A DNA stretch of 64,000 nucleotides from Chryseobacterium carnipullorum (lineage in GTDB: Bacteria; Bacteroidota; Bacteroidia; Flavobacteriales; Weeksellaceae). The stretch's first letter is position 1. Every line of letters starts with the position of its first letter. Where the stretch lies: positions 1-64,000 of the forward strand of contig NZ_FRCD01000014.1 of assembly GCF_900142785.1 (NCBI RefSeq), given 5' to 3'. A model generated the notes under the pieces. It made no database searches, had not been told where the DNA came from, and was given only the letters and a program-made list of their open reading frames with translations. A program made the translations under genes and the position numbers. Positions 53,426-62,564 of this stretch are shown here, in pieces.

Positions 53426-53468
53426 AAAATAAACCAATACAGAATGATTCTGTATTGGTTTATTTTTT
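53426..53468. terminator. Bidirectional terminator after cydB
   Basis: AATAAACCAATACAGAA pairs with TTCTGTATTGGTTTATT, with A- and T-rich flanks, between convergent genes. Confidence 0.9.
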
Positions 53469-53486
53469 ACAGCTATGTCCTATTGC

Positions 53487-54953
53487 CTAATTTTTAATTC
53501 CTTTTTTAGAAACTACTTTGTTGGATTGCATGGTAATTTTAATCATGTAAACACCCCTTTCTAAAGCAGAAGTATCTAATGTAGAATTTTTACCTTCCAA
53601 AACCAGACGTCCAGTTTCGTCGTAAATCTCTATAGATTTTATTTTTTCTTTCGAGTTGAAATTAAGTTCGTTTTGGAAAGGGTTGATAAACTGAAGCGAT
53701 TCTTTTGTTTCTATATTTTCTGAAGTAGAAAGCGTTGCATTGGAAATGATATATCTAGAAATCTTGTTCTCAGCAAAGGCATATAAATAATTATCTTTAA
53801 CTTTTAAAACCAAATTTTTATAAAAATTATTAGTATTATAAAAAATTTGAAATATATGGTGAAGATTATTATTAATTGTAGTTGGATTCCCTGAATAATC
53901 GTAACTCATAAGTTCAAATTTTTGATCTCCAGTTGCATTATCAAAACTAGAAAAAAGTATAAAAATATAATTTTGATATAATATAGGATCATTTACTGTA
54001 ACTATATAATCGTCTCCATTAAATGTATGAAAAGAAGGATAATTTATTACTCCATTTACACCAAAACTAGTATCCAAAATACCAGCAGCGTTGGTACGAG
54101 TAAGCTGTCCAGCCATTCCAACTCCACTCATTGTACCGTCGGTATTATGTATAAATAAGGCATTACTTTGAGGCACGTATGCACTTCCAAGAGAATAAAT
54201 AGGAGAGGTTAAAGTGCCATAAAAATATGAATTCCCATTTTGCCCATAAGACAAGTCTAAATTACCTGTCGTGATATTTATTTTTCTAATGTATGCAGGT
54301 AGATTATCAACATCTAACACAACTTCATACAAAAAATTTTGATCAAAATATTTAAGACCACCAGGATTGTTTAAAGTGAACTCTAATGATGAATCAAGAG
54401 CTACAACTCCATTATTTCCATAAGTTGTATCTGGAGCTCCTGTTGATAAATATTTTTTTATATTTTGCGGATTTCTTGCAATTATTTTACCATCTGGAAG
54501 AACTATTTTATAGTGCGATAAATCATTGTTAGCTAAAGGAGTATTAACATTTCCAAATCCTGTATCTTGCAATCCGTTAGAAAAATATTTTTCTCCGGAA
54601 TCTAAGTAAAATTTATTCGTGTCTGCATAGAAGTTATTAGAATTATAATTTGTTGTTGGGACGGTAACCTCTCCGTTAGTTCCAAATGTTGCATCTAAGC
54701 TCCCATTATGGTTAAGTCTGTAAAATTTTCGACCAACCAAACTTCCAGAAGCATCATAAATTGGTTGATTAACAAACAGTTTATTACCTTGAAATATAGG
54801 CGCATTGTAATGAGACAAATGGTAACTGGAAATATCGGTTGTTCCTAATTGTACAGTCCCGTTATTCCCGAAACTTACATCTTTTGTAAGAGTAATTTGT
54901 GCGGAACATAATGCACAAAAAAAGGCGAAGCCTGTTGTAGTAATTTTTTTCAT
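53487..54953 (-). CDS. T9SS-sorted protein with delta-60/DUF5122-type repeats
   Basis: A 488-residue secreted protein (start ATG at 54953; a TTG just before is less likely). A signal peptide (about 1-18) is followed by repeats of the type DATFGTNGEVTV, DTTYGNNGVVAL, DLSYGQNGNSYF and DTSFGVNGVINY, the delta-60 beta-propeller motif. The C-terminal 80 residues are a type A T9SS sorting domain (LQFINPFQNELNF, SIEIYDETGRLVLEG, GVYMIKITMQ, basic end). The coding sequence is noticeably AT-richer than its neighbours. Confidence 0.88.
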   Translation of the reverse strand: MKKITTTGFAFFCALCSAQITLTKDVSFGNNGTVQLGTTDISSYHLSHYNAPIFQGNKLFVNQPIYDASGSLVGRKFYRLNHNGSLDATFGTNGEVTVPTTNYNSNNFYADTNKFYLDSGEKYFSNGLQDTGFGNVNTPLANNDLSHYKIVLPDGKIIARNPQNIKKYLSTGAPDTTYGNNGVVALDSSLEFTLNNPGGLKYFDQNFLYEVVLDVDNLPAYIRKINITTGNLDLSYGQNGNSYFYGTLTSPIYSLGSAYVPQSNALFIHNTDGTMSGVGMAGQLTRTNAAGILDTSFGVNGVINYPSFHTFNGDDYIVTVNDPILYQNYIFILFSSFDNATGDQKFELMSYDYSGNPTTINNNLHHIFQIFYNTNNFYKNLVLKVKDNYLYAFAENKISRYIISNATLSTSENIETKESLQFINPFQNELNFNSKEKIKSIEIYDETGRLVLEGKNSTLDTSALERGVYMIKITMQSNKVVSKKGIKN

Positions 54954-54978
54954 CAAAATTTGTGTTTTTTTTTGAATG

Positions 54979-54986
54979 CAAATATA
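54979..54986 (-). promoter_or_regulatory. -7 box (TATATTTG) of the delta-60 gene
   Basis: An exact TAnnTTTG match, 26 bases before the ATG. Confidence 0.6.
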
Positions 54987-55010
54987 GATTAATTCTTTAT
55001 GTTGGGAACA

Positions 55011-55036
55011 AAAAAAAGCGAACTTACGTTCACTTT
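55011..55036 (-). terminator. Terminator of lysS
   Basis: AGTGAAC pairs with GTTCGCT around GTAA, followed by a T-run on the minus strand. Confidence 0.78.
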
Positions 55037-55060
55037 TCTAAACTTAAAATATTTTTTATT

Positions 55061-56758
55061 TTAAGCCAGTTTAATCATAAGGACATCCTCAATCTTATCC
55101 ACTTTTACCAAATTATTTTTAGTCAAAGTCTTTGATGCTTTATCCCATTTTTTACCGGATAACTGGCTTCTTTCTTTTACTTCAGCTAATGTAAATGGCT
55201 CTTCCTGAGAATTAAGGATCTCAAGGATTACTTTTTCATCTTCACCCAATTCAATCTGAGGAACCGTTTTTTCCGGTCTCATCTGAGGGAAGAATAAAAC
55301 TTCCTGGATCGATGCATTGTTTGTAAGGAACATGATCAGTCTGTCCATCCCGATTCCTAATCCGGAAGTTGGAGGCATACCGTATTCCAATGCTCTTAAG
55401 AAATCCTGGTCGATGAACATTGCTTCGTCATCTCCTCTTTCAGATAAAGCCATTTGGGATTCAAAACGTTCTCTCTGATCAATAGGGTCATTTAACTCGG
55501 AATATGCGTTGGCAATCTCCTTTCCGCAAACCATTAATTCAAAACGCTCTGTTAAGCCTTCCTTGCTCCTGTGTTTCTTTGTCAATGGAGACATTTCGAT
55601 CGGATAATCTGTAATGAATGTCGGCTGGATGAAGTTTCCTTCACACTTTTCACCGAAGATCTCATCAATTAATTTTCCTTTCCCCATTGTTTCGTTCACG
55701 TCAATTCCGATAGATTTAGCAAAATCAAACAGTTCCTGTTCAGTTTTCCTGGTGATATCGAAACCTGTATATTTTTGAATGGCTTCTGTCATGGAAACTC
55801 TTGGATAAGGCGCTTTCCAGTTGATGGTATGTTCTCCAAAAGTAGATTCTGAACTTCCATTCACCTGATTCGCACAGAATTCAAGAAGTTTTTCCGTGAA
55901 ATCCATCATCCAGTTGTAGTCTTTGTACGCTACATAAATCTCCATCGCTGTAAATTCAGGATTGTGGGTTCTGTCCATCCCTTCATTTCTGAAGTTTTTA
56001 GAGAACTCATAAACTCCGTCAAAACCTCCAACGATCAGTCTTTTCAGATATAGTTCGTTAGCGATTCTTAAATATAATGGAATATCTAAAGCATTATGGT
56101 GTGTGATAAACGGTTTTGCTGCCGCTCCTCCTGGAATCGATTGCAAAATAGGGGTTTCTACCTCAAAATATCCCGCATCATTGAAGAAAGTTCTCATCGC
56201 ATTGAACATTTTTGTTCTTTTTACGAAGATCTCTTTCACCTGCGGATTCACCGTTAAATCTACATATCGCTGTCTGTATCTCAGTTCAGGATCTGTAAAT
56301 CCGTCGTGTACTACTCCATTTTCATCAGTTTTAGCCTGAGGAAGCGGACGAAGCGCTTTAGTAAGAAGCGTAAAGTTCTTTACTAAAATCGTCATTTCTC
56401 CTACCTGAGTAGTGAATAAAGTTCCTTCAATACCAATAATATCCCCGATGTCCAAAAGGTGCTTATACACTTCATTGTACAATTCTTTATCATCACCAGG
56501 ACAGATCTCGTCTCTATTGAAATAAACCTGGATCTTACCCTTAGAGTCCTGCAATTCAGCAAAAGAAGCCTTTCCCTGAATTCTGCGGGACATCAATCTA
56601 CCAGCGATCTTCACCTGTTTATTCTCAGAAAAATCCTGTTTTATAGATTCTGTAGTATCTGTAATGGTATACTCTTCCGCAGGGAATGCGTTAATTCCCA
56701 TTTCAGTAAGCTTATTCAGCTTTTCTCTTCTAATGATTTCTTGTTCTGATAATTGCAT
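55061..56758 (-). CDS. lysS: Lysyl-tRNA synthetase, class II
   Basis: A 565-residue enzyme charging tRNA-Lys. It has an N-terminal OB-fold anticodon domain (about 45-150, VKIAGRLMSRR) and a class II core: motif 2 in FRNEGMDRTHNPEFTAMEIY, and motif 3 in GLGIGMDRLIMFLT. An extra C-terminal segment (about 500-565) goes beyond the roughly 500 residues of E. coli LysS, and is a winged-helix-like tail often present in Bacteroidota. It is monocistronic. Confidence 0.96.
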   Translation of the reverse strand: MQLSEQEIIRREKLNKLTEMGINAFPAEEYTITDTTESIKQDFSENKQVKIAGRLMSRRIQGKASFAELQDSKGKIQVYFNRDEICPGDDKELYNEVYKHLLDIGDIIGIEGTLFTTQVGEMTILVKNFTLLTKALRPLPQAKTDENGVVHDGFTDPELRYRQRYVDLTVNPQVKEIFVKRTKMFNAMRTFFNDAGYFEVETPILQSIPGGAAAKPFITHHNALDIPLYLRIANELYLKRLIVGGFDGVYEFSKNFRNEGMDRTHNPEFTAMEIYVAYKDYNWMMDFTEKLLEFCANQVNGSSESTFGEHTINWKAPYPRVSMTEAIQKYTGFDITRKTEQELFDFAKSIGIDVNETMGKGKLIDEIFGEKCEGNFIQPTFITDYPIEMSPLTKKHRSKEGLTERFELMVCGKEIANAYSELNDPIDQRERFESQMALSERGDDEAMFIDQDFLRALEYGMPPTSGLGIGMDRLIMFLTNNASIQEVLFFPQMRPEKTVPQIELGEDEKVILEILNSQEEPFTLAEVKERSQLSGKKWDKASKTLTKNNLVKVDKIEDVLMIKLA

Positions 56759-56780
56759 TTCTTATTTTTCTAAAAGCGTA

Positions 56781-56788
56781 CAAATTTA
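56781..56788 (-). promoter_or_regulatory. -7 box (TAAATTTG) of lysS
   Basis: An exact TAnnTTTG match, 23 bases before the ATG. Confidence 0.6.
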
Positions 56789-56814
56789 GGCATTTTTGGT
56801 GATTTGTCAATGAT

Positions 56815-56965
56815 GATTTGTGAATTTGCTTCGCAGTGAATGGTTTAGCGGATATTACTACCGGATGAAACGTGAATTGGGAATTTGCTATGCGGTCTAT
56901 TTCTTAGCAGGTTAAAAGTGAATGGTCAATTGTGAATATGCTTCGCCGTGATTTTTTTTTAATTC
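56815..56965. repeat. Degenerate repeats of the GTGAATTTGCTTCGC type
   Basis: Three variants of one unit: GTGAATTTGCTTCGCAGTG, GGGAATTTGCTATGCGGT and GTGAATATGCTTCGCCGTG. The unit is shared with the composite repeats near 25.4 and 36.1 kb. Confidence 0.6.
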
Positions 56966-56976
56966 ATCATTGAATT

Positions 56977-57903
56977 TTAAAGCCAATCTTTCAGGTCCCG
57001 TTGAGGAATAAACGACCATGCCAGCATTCTGCTTACTTTTTGGCCCTGAGCCATATCAATGGTTTTGATCTCTAAGGCTTTGACTTTCTTTAAAAGTGTG
57101 GTGAGTTTGTATAGGCTATCTTTTTTAGATACTAAACAGGTAAACCAAAGGACCTGTGAGGAGTACTGTGCGCTTTCCTGAATCATTTTTGTGATAAAAG
57201 CAATTTCACCGCCTTCACACCACAATTCAGACCGTTGCCCGCCAAAATTAAGTAAAGGCTTTTTAGCCTTTGATTTATTAATATTCTTTGTCTTTCTAAG
57301 GTTTCCTTTCAGAGCAGATTCTTCGGAATCATGGAAAGGAGGATTACACATTGAAAAGGCAAAACGGTCTCCATCCTCAATAATATTTTTGAAGATATGA
57401 TTGGGATCAGGCTGCTGTTTTAATTGAATAAAAGGCAATAAATCCGTATTGTGATCTAAAATACGTTGTGCATTTTCCAAAGAAGACTGATTGATATCTG
57501 TTCCCAGCATTTTCCAGCCATAAGATCTTTGAGCCAGTAAAGGATATACAAGATTTGCCCCTGTTCCGATATCCAAACCTGATATAGAAGCTCCGGTAGG
57601 GATTTTATTCTGATGTTCTGTTAAAAGATCTGCAATATAGTGCACATAATCTGCGCGTCCCGGAATAGGAGGACAAAGATTGGCTTCGGGGATATCCCAG
57701 TTTTTAATGTTATAAAAATGTAAGAGTAATGCCTGATTAAGAAGCTTAACCGCTTTCGGAAGGCTAAAATTAATGGTAGCCGTTTGGTAAGCATTAACAA
57801 AAACATAGTGTTTCAGTTCTGGCACACAAGAAATAAGCTGATCAAAATCATAGGGATTGCGATGCAGATTTCTTGTGTGCAGACTTGATTTTTCAGTAGT
57901 CAT
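56977..57903 (-). CDS. rlmF: 23S rRNA (adenine(1618)-N(6))-methyltransferase
   Basis: A 308-residue methyltransferase. It shows GLDIGTGANLVYPLL (SAM site), CNPPFHDSEES (NPPF catalytic motif), and the N-terminal LHRNPYDFDQLI of the RlmF family. It methylates A1618 of 23S rRNA. It lies two bases after the cytochrome gene and probably shares its transcript. Confidence 0.94.
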   Translation of the reverse strand: MTTEKSSLHTRNLHRNPYDFDQLISCVPELKHYVFVNAYQTATINFSLPKAVKLLNQALLLHFYNIKNWDIPEANLCPPIPGRADYVHYIADLLTEHQNKIPTGASISGLDIGTGANLVYPLLAQRSYGWKMLGTDINQSSLENAQRILDHNTDLLPFIQLKQQPDPNHIFKNIIEDGDRFAFSMCNPPFHDSEESALKGNLRKTKNINKSKAKKPLLNFGGQRSELWCEGGEIAFITKMIQESAQYSSQVLWFTCLVSKKDSLYKLTTLLKKVKALEIKTIDMAQGQKVSRMLAWSFIPQRDLKDWL

Positions 57904-57905
57904 AT

Positions 57906-58280
57906 TTATTTTTTCTGACTCAAAATATATTCTACCATTTTTTTAGCATCTTCTTTAGACACCTGTGGATGAGGAGCCATCGGAACGCCTCCCCAAACTC
58001 CGCTTCCGCCTTCTATAATCTTCGAGGCCAGCATTTCAATATCCTTATCAGAATATTTTTCTGCAATCTCTTTGTAAGAAGGTCCTATCATTCTCTCATT
58101 GACGGCATGGCACCCTGAACAGTCTAATGTTTCAATGATCTGATCACCTGAAAGATTAGTCTTTACCGGTTCCGAAACAGCGGATGTTTCAGAGGGTACA
58201 TCTTGTGCCTCCGTATTTTCTTTTTTAGAACAGGAAAGGATTAACAATCCCACAGCTCCTGCCAAAAGGAGTTTTTTCAT
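57906..58280 (-). CDS. Lipoprotein c-type cytochrome
   Basis: A 124-residue lipoprotein (lipobox LLILSC) with a heme c site CSGCH at about 55-59 in LDCSGCHAVNERMIGPSY. The Met ligand is likely in GGVPMAPHP. The fold fits cytochrome c class I (c551-like). It may feed electrons to an oxidase. Its ATG overlaps the stop of the lipoprotein gene upstream by one base. Confidence 0.9.
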   Translation of the reverse strand: MKKLLLAGAVGLLILSCSKKENTEAQDVPSETSAVSEPVKTNLSGDQIIETLDCSGCHAVNERMIGPSYKEIAEKYSDKDIEMLASKIIEGGSGVWGGVPMAPHPQVSKEDAKKMVEYILSQKK

Positions 58281-58504
58281 TATTTTTTTGCTGCAGTAGA
58301 ATCTGTTTTAGCCGCTTCAGGAGTAGCTGGTGCAGGAGTTGTTGCAGCAGCCGGAGCAGCTTTCTTCGCTGTTGAGTCTACTACAGTGGTAGTTTCAGGC
58401 TCTTCAAGCATCGTGTTGCTATCCTGTAATGTATGATCTGGTTTCTTAGAACAGTTTACGACTAATAAACTTCCAATGAATGCAATTGCTAATACTTTTC
58501 TCAT
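58280..58504 (-). CDS. Small Ala/Pro-rich lipoprotein
   Basis: A 74-residue lipoprotein (start ATG at 58504) with lipobox LLVVNC. The tail is low complexity, rich in Ala, Pro and Thr, and ends in STAAKK. Function unknown. It begins the operon with the cytochrome and rlmF genes. Confidence 0.75.
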   Translation of the reverse strand: MRKVLAIAFIGSLLVVNCSKKPDHTLQDSNTMLEEPETTTVVDSTAKKAAPAAATTPAPATPEAAKTDSTAAKK

Positions 58505-58526
58505 TATTTTTTCTATAAAATTTAGA

Positions 58527-58534
58527 CAAAAATA
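58527..58534 (-). promoter_or_regulatory. -7 box (TATTTTTG) of the lipoprotein-cytochrome-rlmF operon
   Basis: An exact TAnnTTTG match, 23 bases before the ATG. Confidence 0.6.
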
Positions 58535-58854
58535 TAAAAAATAAACTTTGGAATTAATGATATTTCCCCACTTCATTATATTTCCCTACATTAAAATCAT
58601 CCAAAGCTCATCGGGACTATCGATAAAAGATATTATTTTCAGATACCGGCCTTACAAAATACCAAATAAACAATTGAATAACAATATCTTAATAATCCTA
58701 ACATACTAATCTAAAACAGTATAGTGCAAATAGAAATTTTTCCTGCACTGGTAATATTCCTGTTGAGACTATATTGTAAAATTTAAATCTGAATTAAAAA
58801 ACAGACTTATTTTCCCATCATTTTTTTTAAATTAGTTTATTCAACAGCTCACAA
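58535..58854. other. AT-rich intergenic stretch without a gene
   Basis: No open frame of coding character, no hairpin of note and no exact -7 box was seen before the plus-strand gene at 58855. Confidence 0.5.
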
Positions 58855-59424
58855 ATGAATAATAATAGTATAGACGAACGATCAAACAGGCGGCTTATTT
58901 TGGTTTTGTTCATTTTAAGTTTTATACTCCTGTTTCTTTCAGTTAAATATTCATTATTTAAACTGCCAAGCACAAAGAGCATAACTGAAATCAAAGGTAT
59001 TTTAAAGGAAACTGAAATCAATAAAGGAAGAAGAGGAAGTAAAAGCTTAACAATTAAATTAAATGAGTATCCTGAAATCAATTTTATGATTGGCACTATA
59101 GCCATAAAACAAACATACCTCCAAGAATTCATGAATGAAAATAAATCAGGTGATTCAATTGTTCTTTTTATTGAAAATAAGGAGTATAAAAGGAAGATAT
59201 TAAAGTCTGAAAAAATTCCGTTCCCAGAAAACTATTTATACAAAGATAATATAGGCATTGTAGAAATCCATAACAAAAACACTGAATATTTATCTTTAAA
59301 TAATTACAATAAAGAACATCGGGACAATAATTATTTAGCGATTGTATTTTTTGGTGGATTCGGACTGTTGATGCTGTTTGTAGGAATAAAAGGAGTAAAA
59401 TACTATAATACAAATTTTCGATAA
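58855..59424 (+). CDS. Two-span membrane protein of unknown function
   Basis: A 189-residue protein with membrane segments at about 13-34 and 158-178 enclosing an extracytoplasmic Lys/Glu-rich loop. No motif was recognised. AT content and codon use are high, like the next gene. Two such small membrane genes in a row suggest a variable locus. Confidence 0.6.
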   Translation: MNNNSIDERSNRRLILVLFILSFILLFLSVKYSLFKLPSTKSITEIKGILKETEINKGRRGSKSLTIKLNEYPEINFMIGTIAIKQTYLQEFMNENKSGDSIVLFIENKEYKRKILKSEKIPFPENYLYKDNIGIVEIHNKNTEYLSLNNYNKEHRDNNYLAIVFFGGFGLLMLFVGIKGVKYYNTNFR

Positions 59425-59498
59425 GCAGATTACATTTGCTCAATCTGTTTTTATCCGCTGAAATTGTTTAATTTAGTAAAAAACAATTACGGATTCCC

Positions 59499-60140
59499 AT
59501 GATTTTCATCTCTAAAATTCTGTTTTTCACCAGCCATCACGGTTTTTACACGGTGATCTTATTGTTTATATTTTTCGGGCTGCTTTCTTTTGTCACCAAA
59601 AAAGCATGGTTTCTTGCTCCTATCATCCCTTTAGCTATTCTGAATGGTTTTGCAGGACAATACCTTAACGCTTGGTTTTTAAACAAATACGGCGTTGAAA
59701 GTACCGCTATTATCACTTCTGATGTAGAAACAAATTCCACATTGAATAACATGTATATTCATGATTATGAAGCCATTGTAAAGAAACAGGATGGAAAATA
59801 CACGACAACTTTTTTTTCCACTACTACTGCGACGATTTACCCTATCAGAAATTCAATCAGAATCCCTAGTCAAAAGGATCTTCCTGTAAAATATATTCCC
59901 GGATATGAAAAAAACATAGTCATGCTTTATGACCAATCTATAGAGGGGAAAATTTTATTAGAATATGAAAAACTAGCTCCAGTGAATTCTGCAAAAATTA
60001 AGTATGAAGCAGATCTCAAGAATAAAGAATTTATTGAAGAATATATTGCCGCCCTTAAAGATTATGTAAAAAAATATGACAATGAACAGTACAAAGTAAA
60101 AATTAAAGAATTAAAAGCAGAGCTGAAACACCTTAAATAA
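59499..60140 (+). CDS. Membrane protein with C-terminal helical domain, unknown function
   Basis: A 213-residue protein with two N-terminal membrane segments (about 15-60), a beta-rich middle (YGVESTAIITSDVE, DLPVKYIPGYEKNIVML) and a charged helical tail. The YEAIVK/VKYIPGYE strands resemble DUF3592-like domains. The function is unknown. It lies 74 bases after the previous gene on the plus strand. Confidence 0.6.
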   Translation: MIFISKILFFTSHHGFYTVILLFIFFGLLSFVTKKAWFLAPIIPLAILNGFAGQYLNAWFLNKYGVESTAIITSDVETNSTLNNMYIHDYEAIVKKQDGKYTTTFFSTTTATIYPIRNSIRIPSQKDLPVKYIPGYEKNIVMLYDQSIEGKILLEYEKLAPVNSAKIKYEADLKNKEFIEEYIAALKDYVKKYDNEQYKVKIKELKAELKHLK

Positions 60141-60180
60141 CGGATTTTCGTTTTAAGTTTTTTAATTTTCTATATTTTTC

Positions 60181-60212
60181 TTGTTTTAATAATAAAAAAA
60201 TTTCTACATTTG
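60181..60212 (+). promoter_or_regulatory. trp operon promoter (TTG-N21-TACATTTG)
   Basis: A clear -33/-7 pair: TTG at 60181-60183 and TACATTTG at 60205-60212. Transcription should begin at about 60217-60219, so the leader peptide likely starts at the second ATG (60226). Confidence 0.75.
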
Positions 60213-60225
60213 TCCCATGTTTAAT

Positions 60226-60294
60226 ATGAGCAACAATATTTGGTGGTGGCTTTCAAACTCTTCGTCGGGTCTGGAGGTATTTTCATGTTGCTAA
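60226..60294 (+). CDS. trpL: trp operon leader peptide with three consecutive Trp codons
   Basis: A 22-codon frame with TGG TGG TGG at 60241-60249 (NNIWWWLSN), stopping with TAA at 60292-60294. A second ATG at 60217 is in frame but lies too close to the promoter. The peptide is followed by a terminator hairpin and trpE, the classic transcription-attenuation arrangement. It is too short for standard gene finders. Confidence 0.82.
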   Translation: MSNNIWWWLSNSSSGLEVFSCC

Positions 60295-60328
60295 AGATAG
60301 AGCAGAATAATTAAAATACACAATATAT

Positions 60329-60362
60329 AGGCTTTGACGGATTCCGTTGAAGCCTTTTTTTT
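60329..60362 (+). terminator. trp attenuator hairpin
   Basis: GGCTTTGACGG pairs with CCGTTGAAGCC (two G-U pairs) around ATT, followed by eight Ts. It lies between the leader peptide and trpE. Confidence 0.85.
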
Positions 60363-60393
60363 ATTTAATCCAAAACAAAAAAATACAAGTAAG

Positions 60394-61818
60394 ATGTCCA
60401 TTCAAAAAATTAAAATAAAGACAGATTCTAAAAAAACATTGGGAGACCTTTATACTCCGATGAATATCTATCTTCAGATCAGAGACAGATTCCGGGATAC
60501 GATTCTTTTGGAAAGTTCAGATTCTAAAAATATTGACAATAACTTTTCATTTATTGCCGTGAATGCCGTTGCAGGAATTGAAGTGAAGAACCTTAGCGAG
60601 TTTGAAATCAAGCTCCCGGGTTCAGATCCTGTGAAACAACTGATCGGAGAACGTAATATTGCTGATATTTTTGATGATTTCCAAAGTGTTTTCGAATGTG
60701 AAACTACTCACGATCCTATTGAACAGACGGCTCAGAGCCTTTTTGGATACACTAGTTTTGAAGCGGTACAGTTCTTTGAAAACATCCATTTAAAACCACA
60801 GAGTCCTGAAGTAGAAATTCCTATTCTCCGTTACAGATTATACCAATATGTTATTGCTATTAATCATTACAATGATGAAATGCATATTATTGAAAATCAA
60901 ATCCCCGGTTTAAAGTCCGAACTTTATCTGCTTGAAAATCTGATCAGAAATCAAAACACTCCGGTCTACCCTTTCGAGAAAACAGGCGATGAAACTTCTA
61001 ATCTTACAGATGAAGAATATATTGAGCTGGTAAAAACTGCTCAGAAACACTGTATGCGGGGTGATGTTTTCCAACTGGTCCTAAGCAGACGATTTGAACA
61101 GAAATTCAAAGGAGACGAATTCAATGTGTACCGCGCGCTTAGAAATATCAATCCTTCCCCTTATCTTTTCTTTTTTGATTATGGGAACTACAAATTATTC
61201 GGATCAAGTCCTGAAAGCCAGTTAATTATTAAAGATCATAAAGCAATCATCCACCCTATTGCAGGAACATTCAAAAGAACCGGGCATCTGGAAACTGACC
61301 TTGAATCGATTGAAGCATTAAAAAATGATCCAAAAGAAAATGCGGAACACACGATGTTGGTAGACCTTGCCAGAAATGATCTTGGAAAATTAGGCAAAAA
61401 TGTAACCGTTACCAAACTTAAAGAGATCCAACTCTTTTCCCACGTCATTCATATGGTAAGTGAAGTGACCGCTGACCTTCCGGAAAACATCAATCCTCTT
61501 GACATGGTGTCTGCAACTTTTCCTCAGGGAACTCTAAGCGGTGCACCTAAGCACAAAGCTCTTCAACTTATCGATCAATATGAAAAAGATTCCCGCGGGT
61601 ATTATGGCGGATGTATCGGGATGATCGGATTAAACGGAACGTGCAACCAGGCGATTATGATCCGTACCTTTCTAAGCAGAAACAATACCCTTTATTATCA
61701 GGCGGGAGCAGGATTAGTGGCAAAATCTATCCCTGAAAATGAATTACAGGAAGTGAATAACAAATTGAATGCACTGAAAAAAGCGGTAGACAAAGCAGGC
61801 AAAATAGTGATGAGTTAA
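60394..61818 (+). CDS. trpE: Anthranilate synthase component I
   Basis: A 474-residue chorismate-utilising enzyme (start ATG at 60394; a longer frame runs through the attenuator). It shows HCMRGDVFQLVLSRRFEQ, YLFFFDYGNYKLFGSSPES, HPIAGTFKRTG, AEHTMLVDLARNDLGKLG and FPQGTLSGAPKHKALQLI, the TrpE catalytic marks. LLESSDSKN near the N-terminus is the tryptophan-feedback site (LLES). Expression is attenuated by the leader. Confidence 0.96.
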   Translation: MSIQKIKIKTDSKKTLGDLYTPMNIYLQIRDRFRDTILLESSDSKNIDNNFSFIAVNAVAGIEVKNLSEFEIKLPGSDPVKQLIGERNIADIFDDFQSVFECETTHDPIEQTAQSLFGYTSFEAVQFFENIHLKPQSPEVEIPILRYRLYQYVIAINHYNDEMHIIENQIPGLKSELYLLENLIRNQNTPVYPFEKTGDETSNLTDEEYIELVKTAQKHCMRGDVFQLVLSRRFEQKFKGDEFNVYRALRNINPSPYLFFFDYGNYKLFGSSPESQLIIKDHKAIIHPIAGTFKRTGHLETDLESIEALKNDPKENAEHTMLVDLARNDLGKLGKNVTVTKLKEIQLFSHVIHMVSEVTADLPENINPLDMVSATFPQGTLSGAPKHKALQLIDQYEKDSRGYYGGCIGMIGLNGTCNQAIMIRTFLSRNNTLYYQAGAGLVAKSIPENELQEVNNKLNALKKAVDKAGKIVMS

Positions 61819-61871
61819 AAGTAATAACTGATCAATTAACAATTACTATCCAACAATTAAAAAAACAAAAA

Positions 61872-62480
61872 ATGAGCAACAATATAAACCAACCATCAAC
61901 ATCTATTCAACTTAAAGTTCTGGTCTTTGATAACTACGACAGCTTTACATATAATCTGGTTCAAATCATTGAAAGAATTTTAAATCAAAAAGTAGATGTC
62001 GTAAGAAATGATCAGATCACGTTGGAAGAGATCGGGAAATATGACAAAATTATCCTTTCTCCAGGTCCTGGAATTCCAGAAGAAGCTGGAATATTACTGG
62101 AACTGATCAAAGAATATGCTCCTACTAAAAGTATTCTGGGCGTATGTCTCGGACAACAGGCTATTGCAGAAGCTTTCGGAGGAAACCTGATCAATCTTTC
62201 AGAAATTTTCCATGGTGTAGCCACTTCTGCTGAATTGGTTAAAGAAAACACTAAAATTTTCAAAAATCTGACTTCAGGAATGCAAGTAGGAAGATATCAC
62301 AGCTGGGCAGTTAATCCGGAAGGTTTCCCGGAAGAGCTTGAAATCACAGCGGTGGATAAGGACGGAATGATCATGGCCCTGCAACACAAAACTTATGATG
62401 TACACGGAGTTCAGTTTCACCCGGAAAGCATTTTAACTCCTGATGGAGAAGTGATTATCAGAAATTTTTTGCTTAATTAA
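61872..62480 (+). CDS. trpG: Anthranilate synthase component II (glutamine amidotransferase)
   Basis: A 202-residue glutaminase subunit. The nucleophile is Cys92 in GVCLGQQAIAE, and His/Glu are in VQFHPESIL. FDNYDSFTYNLVQ near the N-terminus and LSPGPGIPEEAG are typical. It is the second gene of the trp operon, 53 bases after trpE. Confidence 0.96.
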   Translation: MSNNINQPSTSIQLKVLVFDNYDSFTYNLVQIIERILNQKVDVVRNDQITLEEIGKYDKIILSPGPGIPEEAGILLELIKEYAPTKSILGVCLGQQAIAEAFGGNLINLSEIFHGVATSAELVKENTKIFKNLTSGMQVGRYHSWAVNPEGFPEELEITAVDKDGMIMALQHKTYDVHGVQFHPESILTPDGEVIIRNFLLN

Positions 62481-62564
62481 AATAAAGCTGGCAAGCGAAA
62501 GATTAAGAGAAACTCAATTTCAGTTGAGCACCGAAGCTTTAATTCAATTTGTTGACCATCAGTT

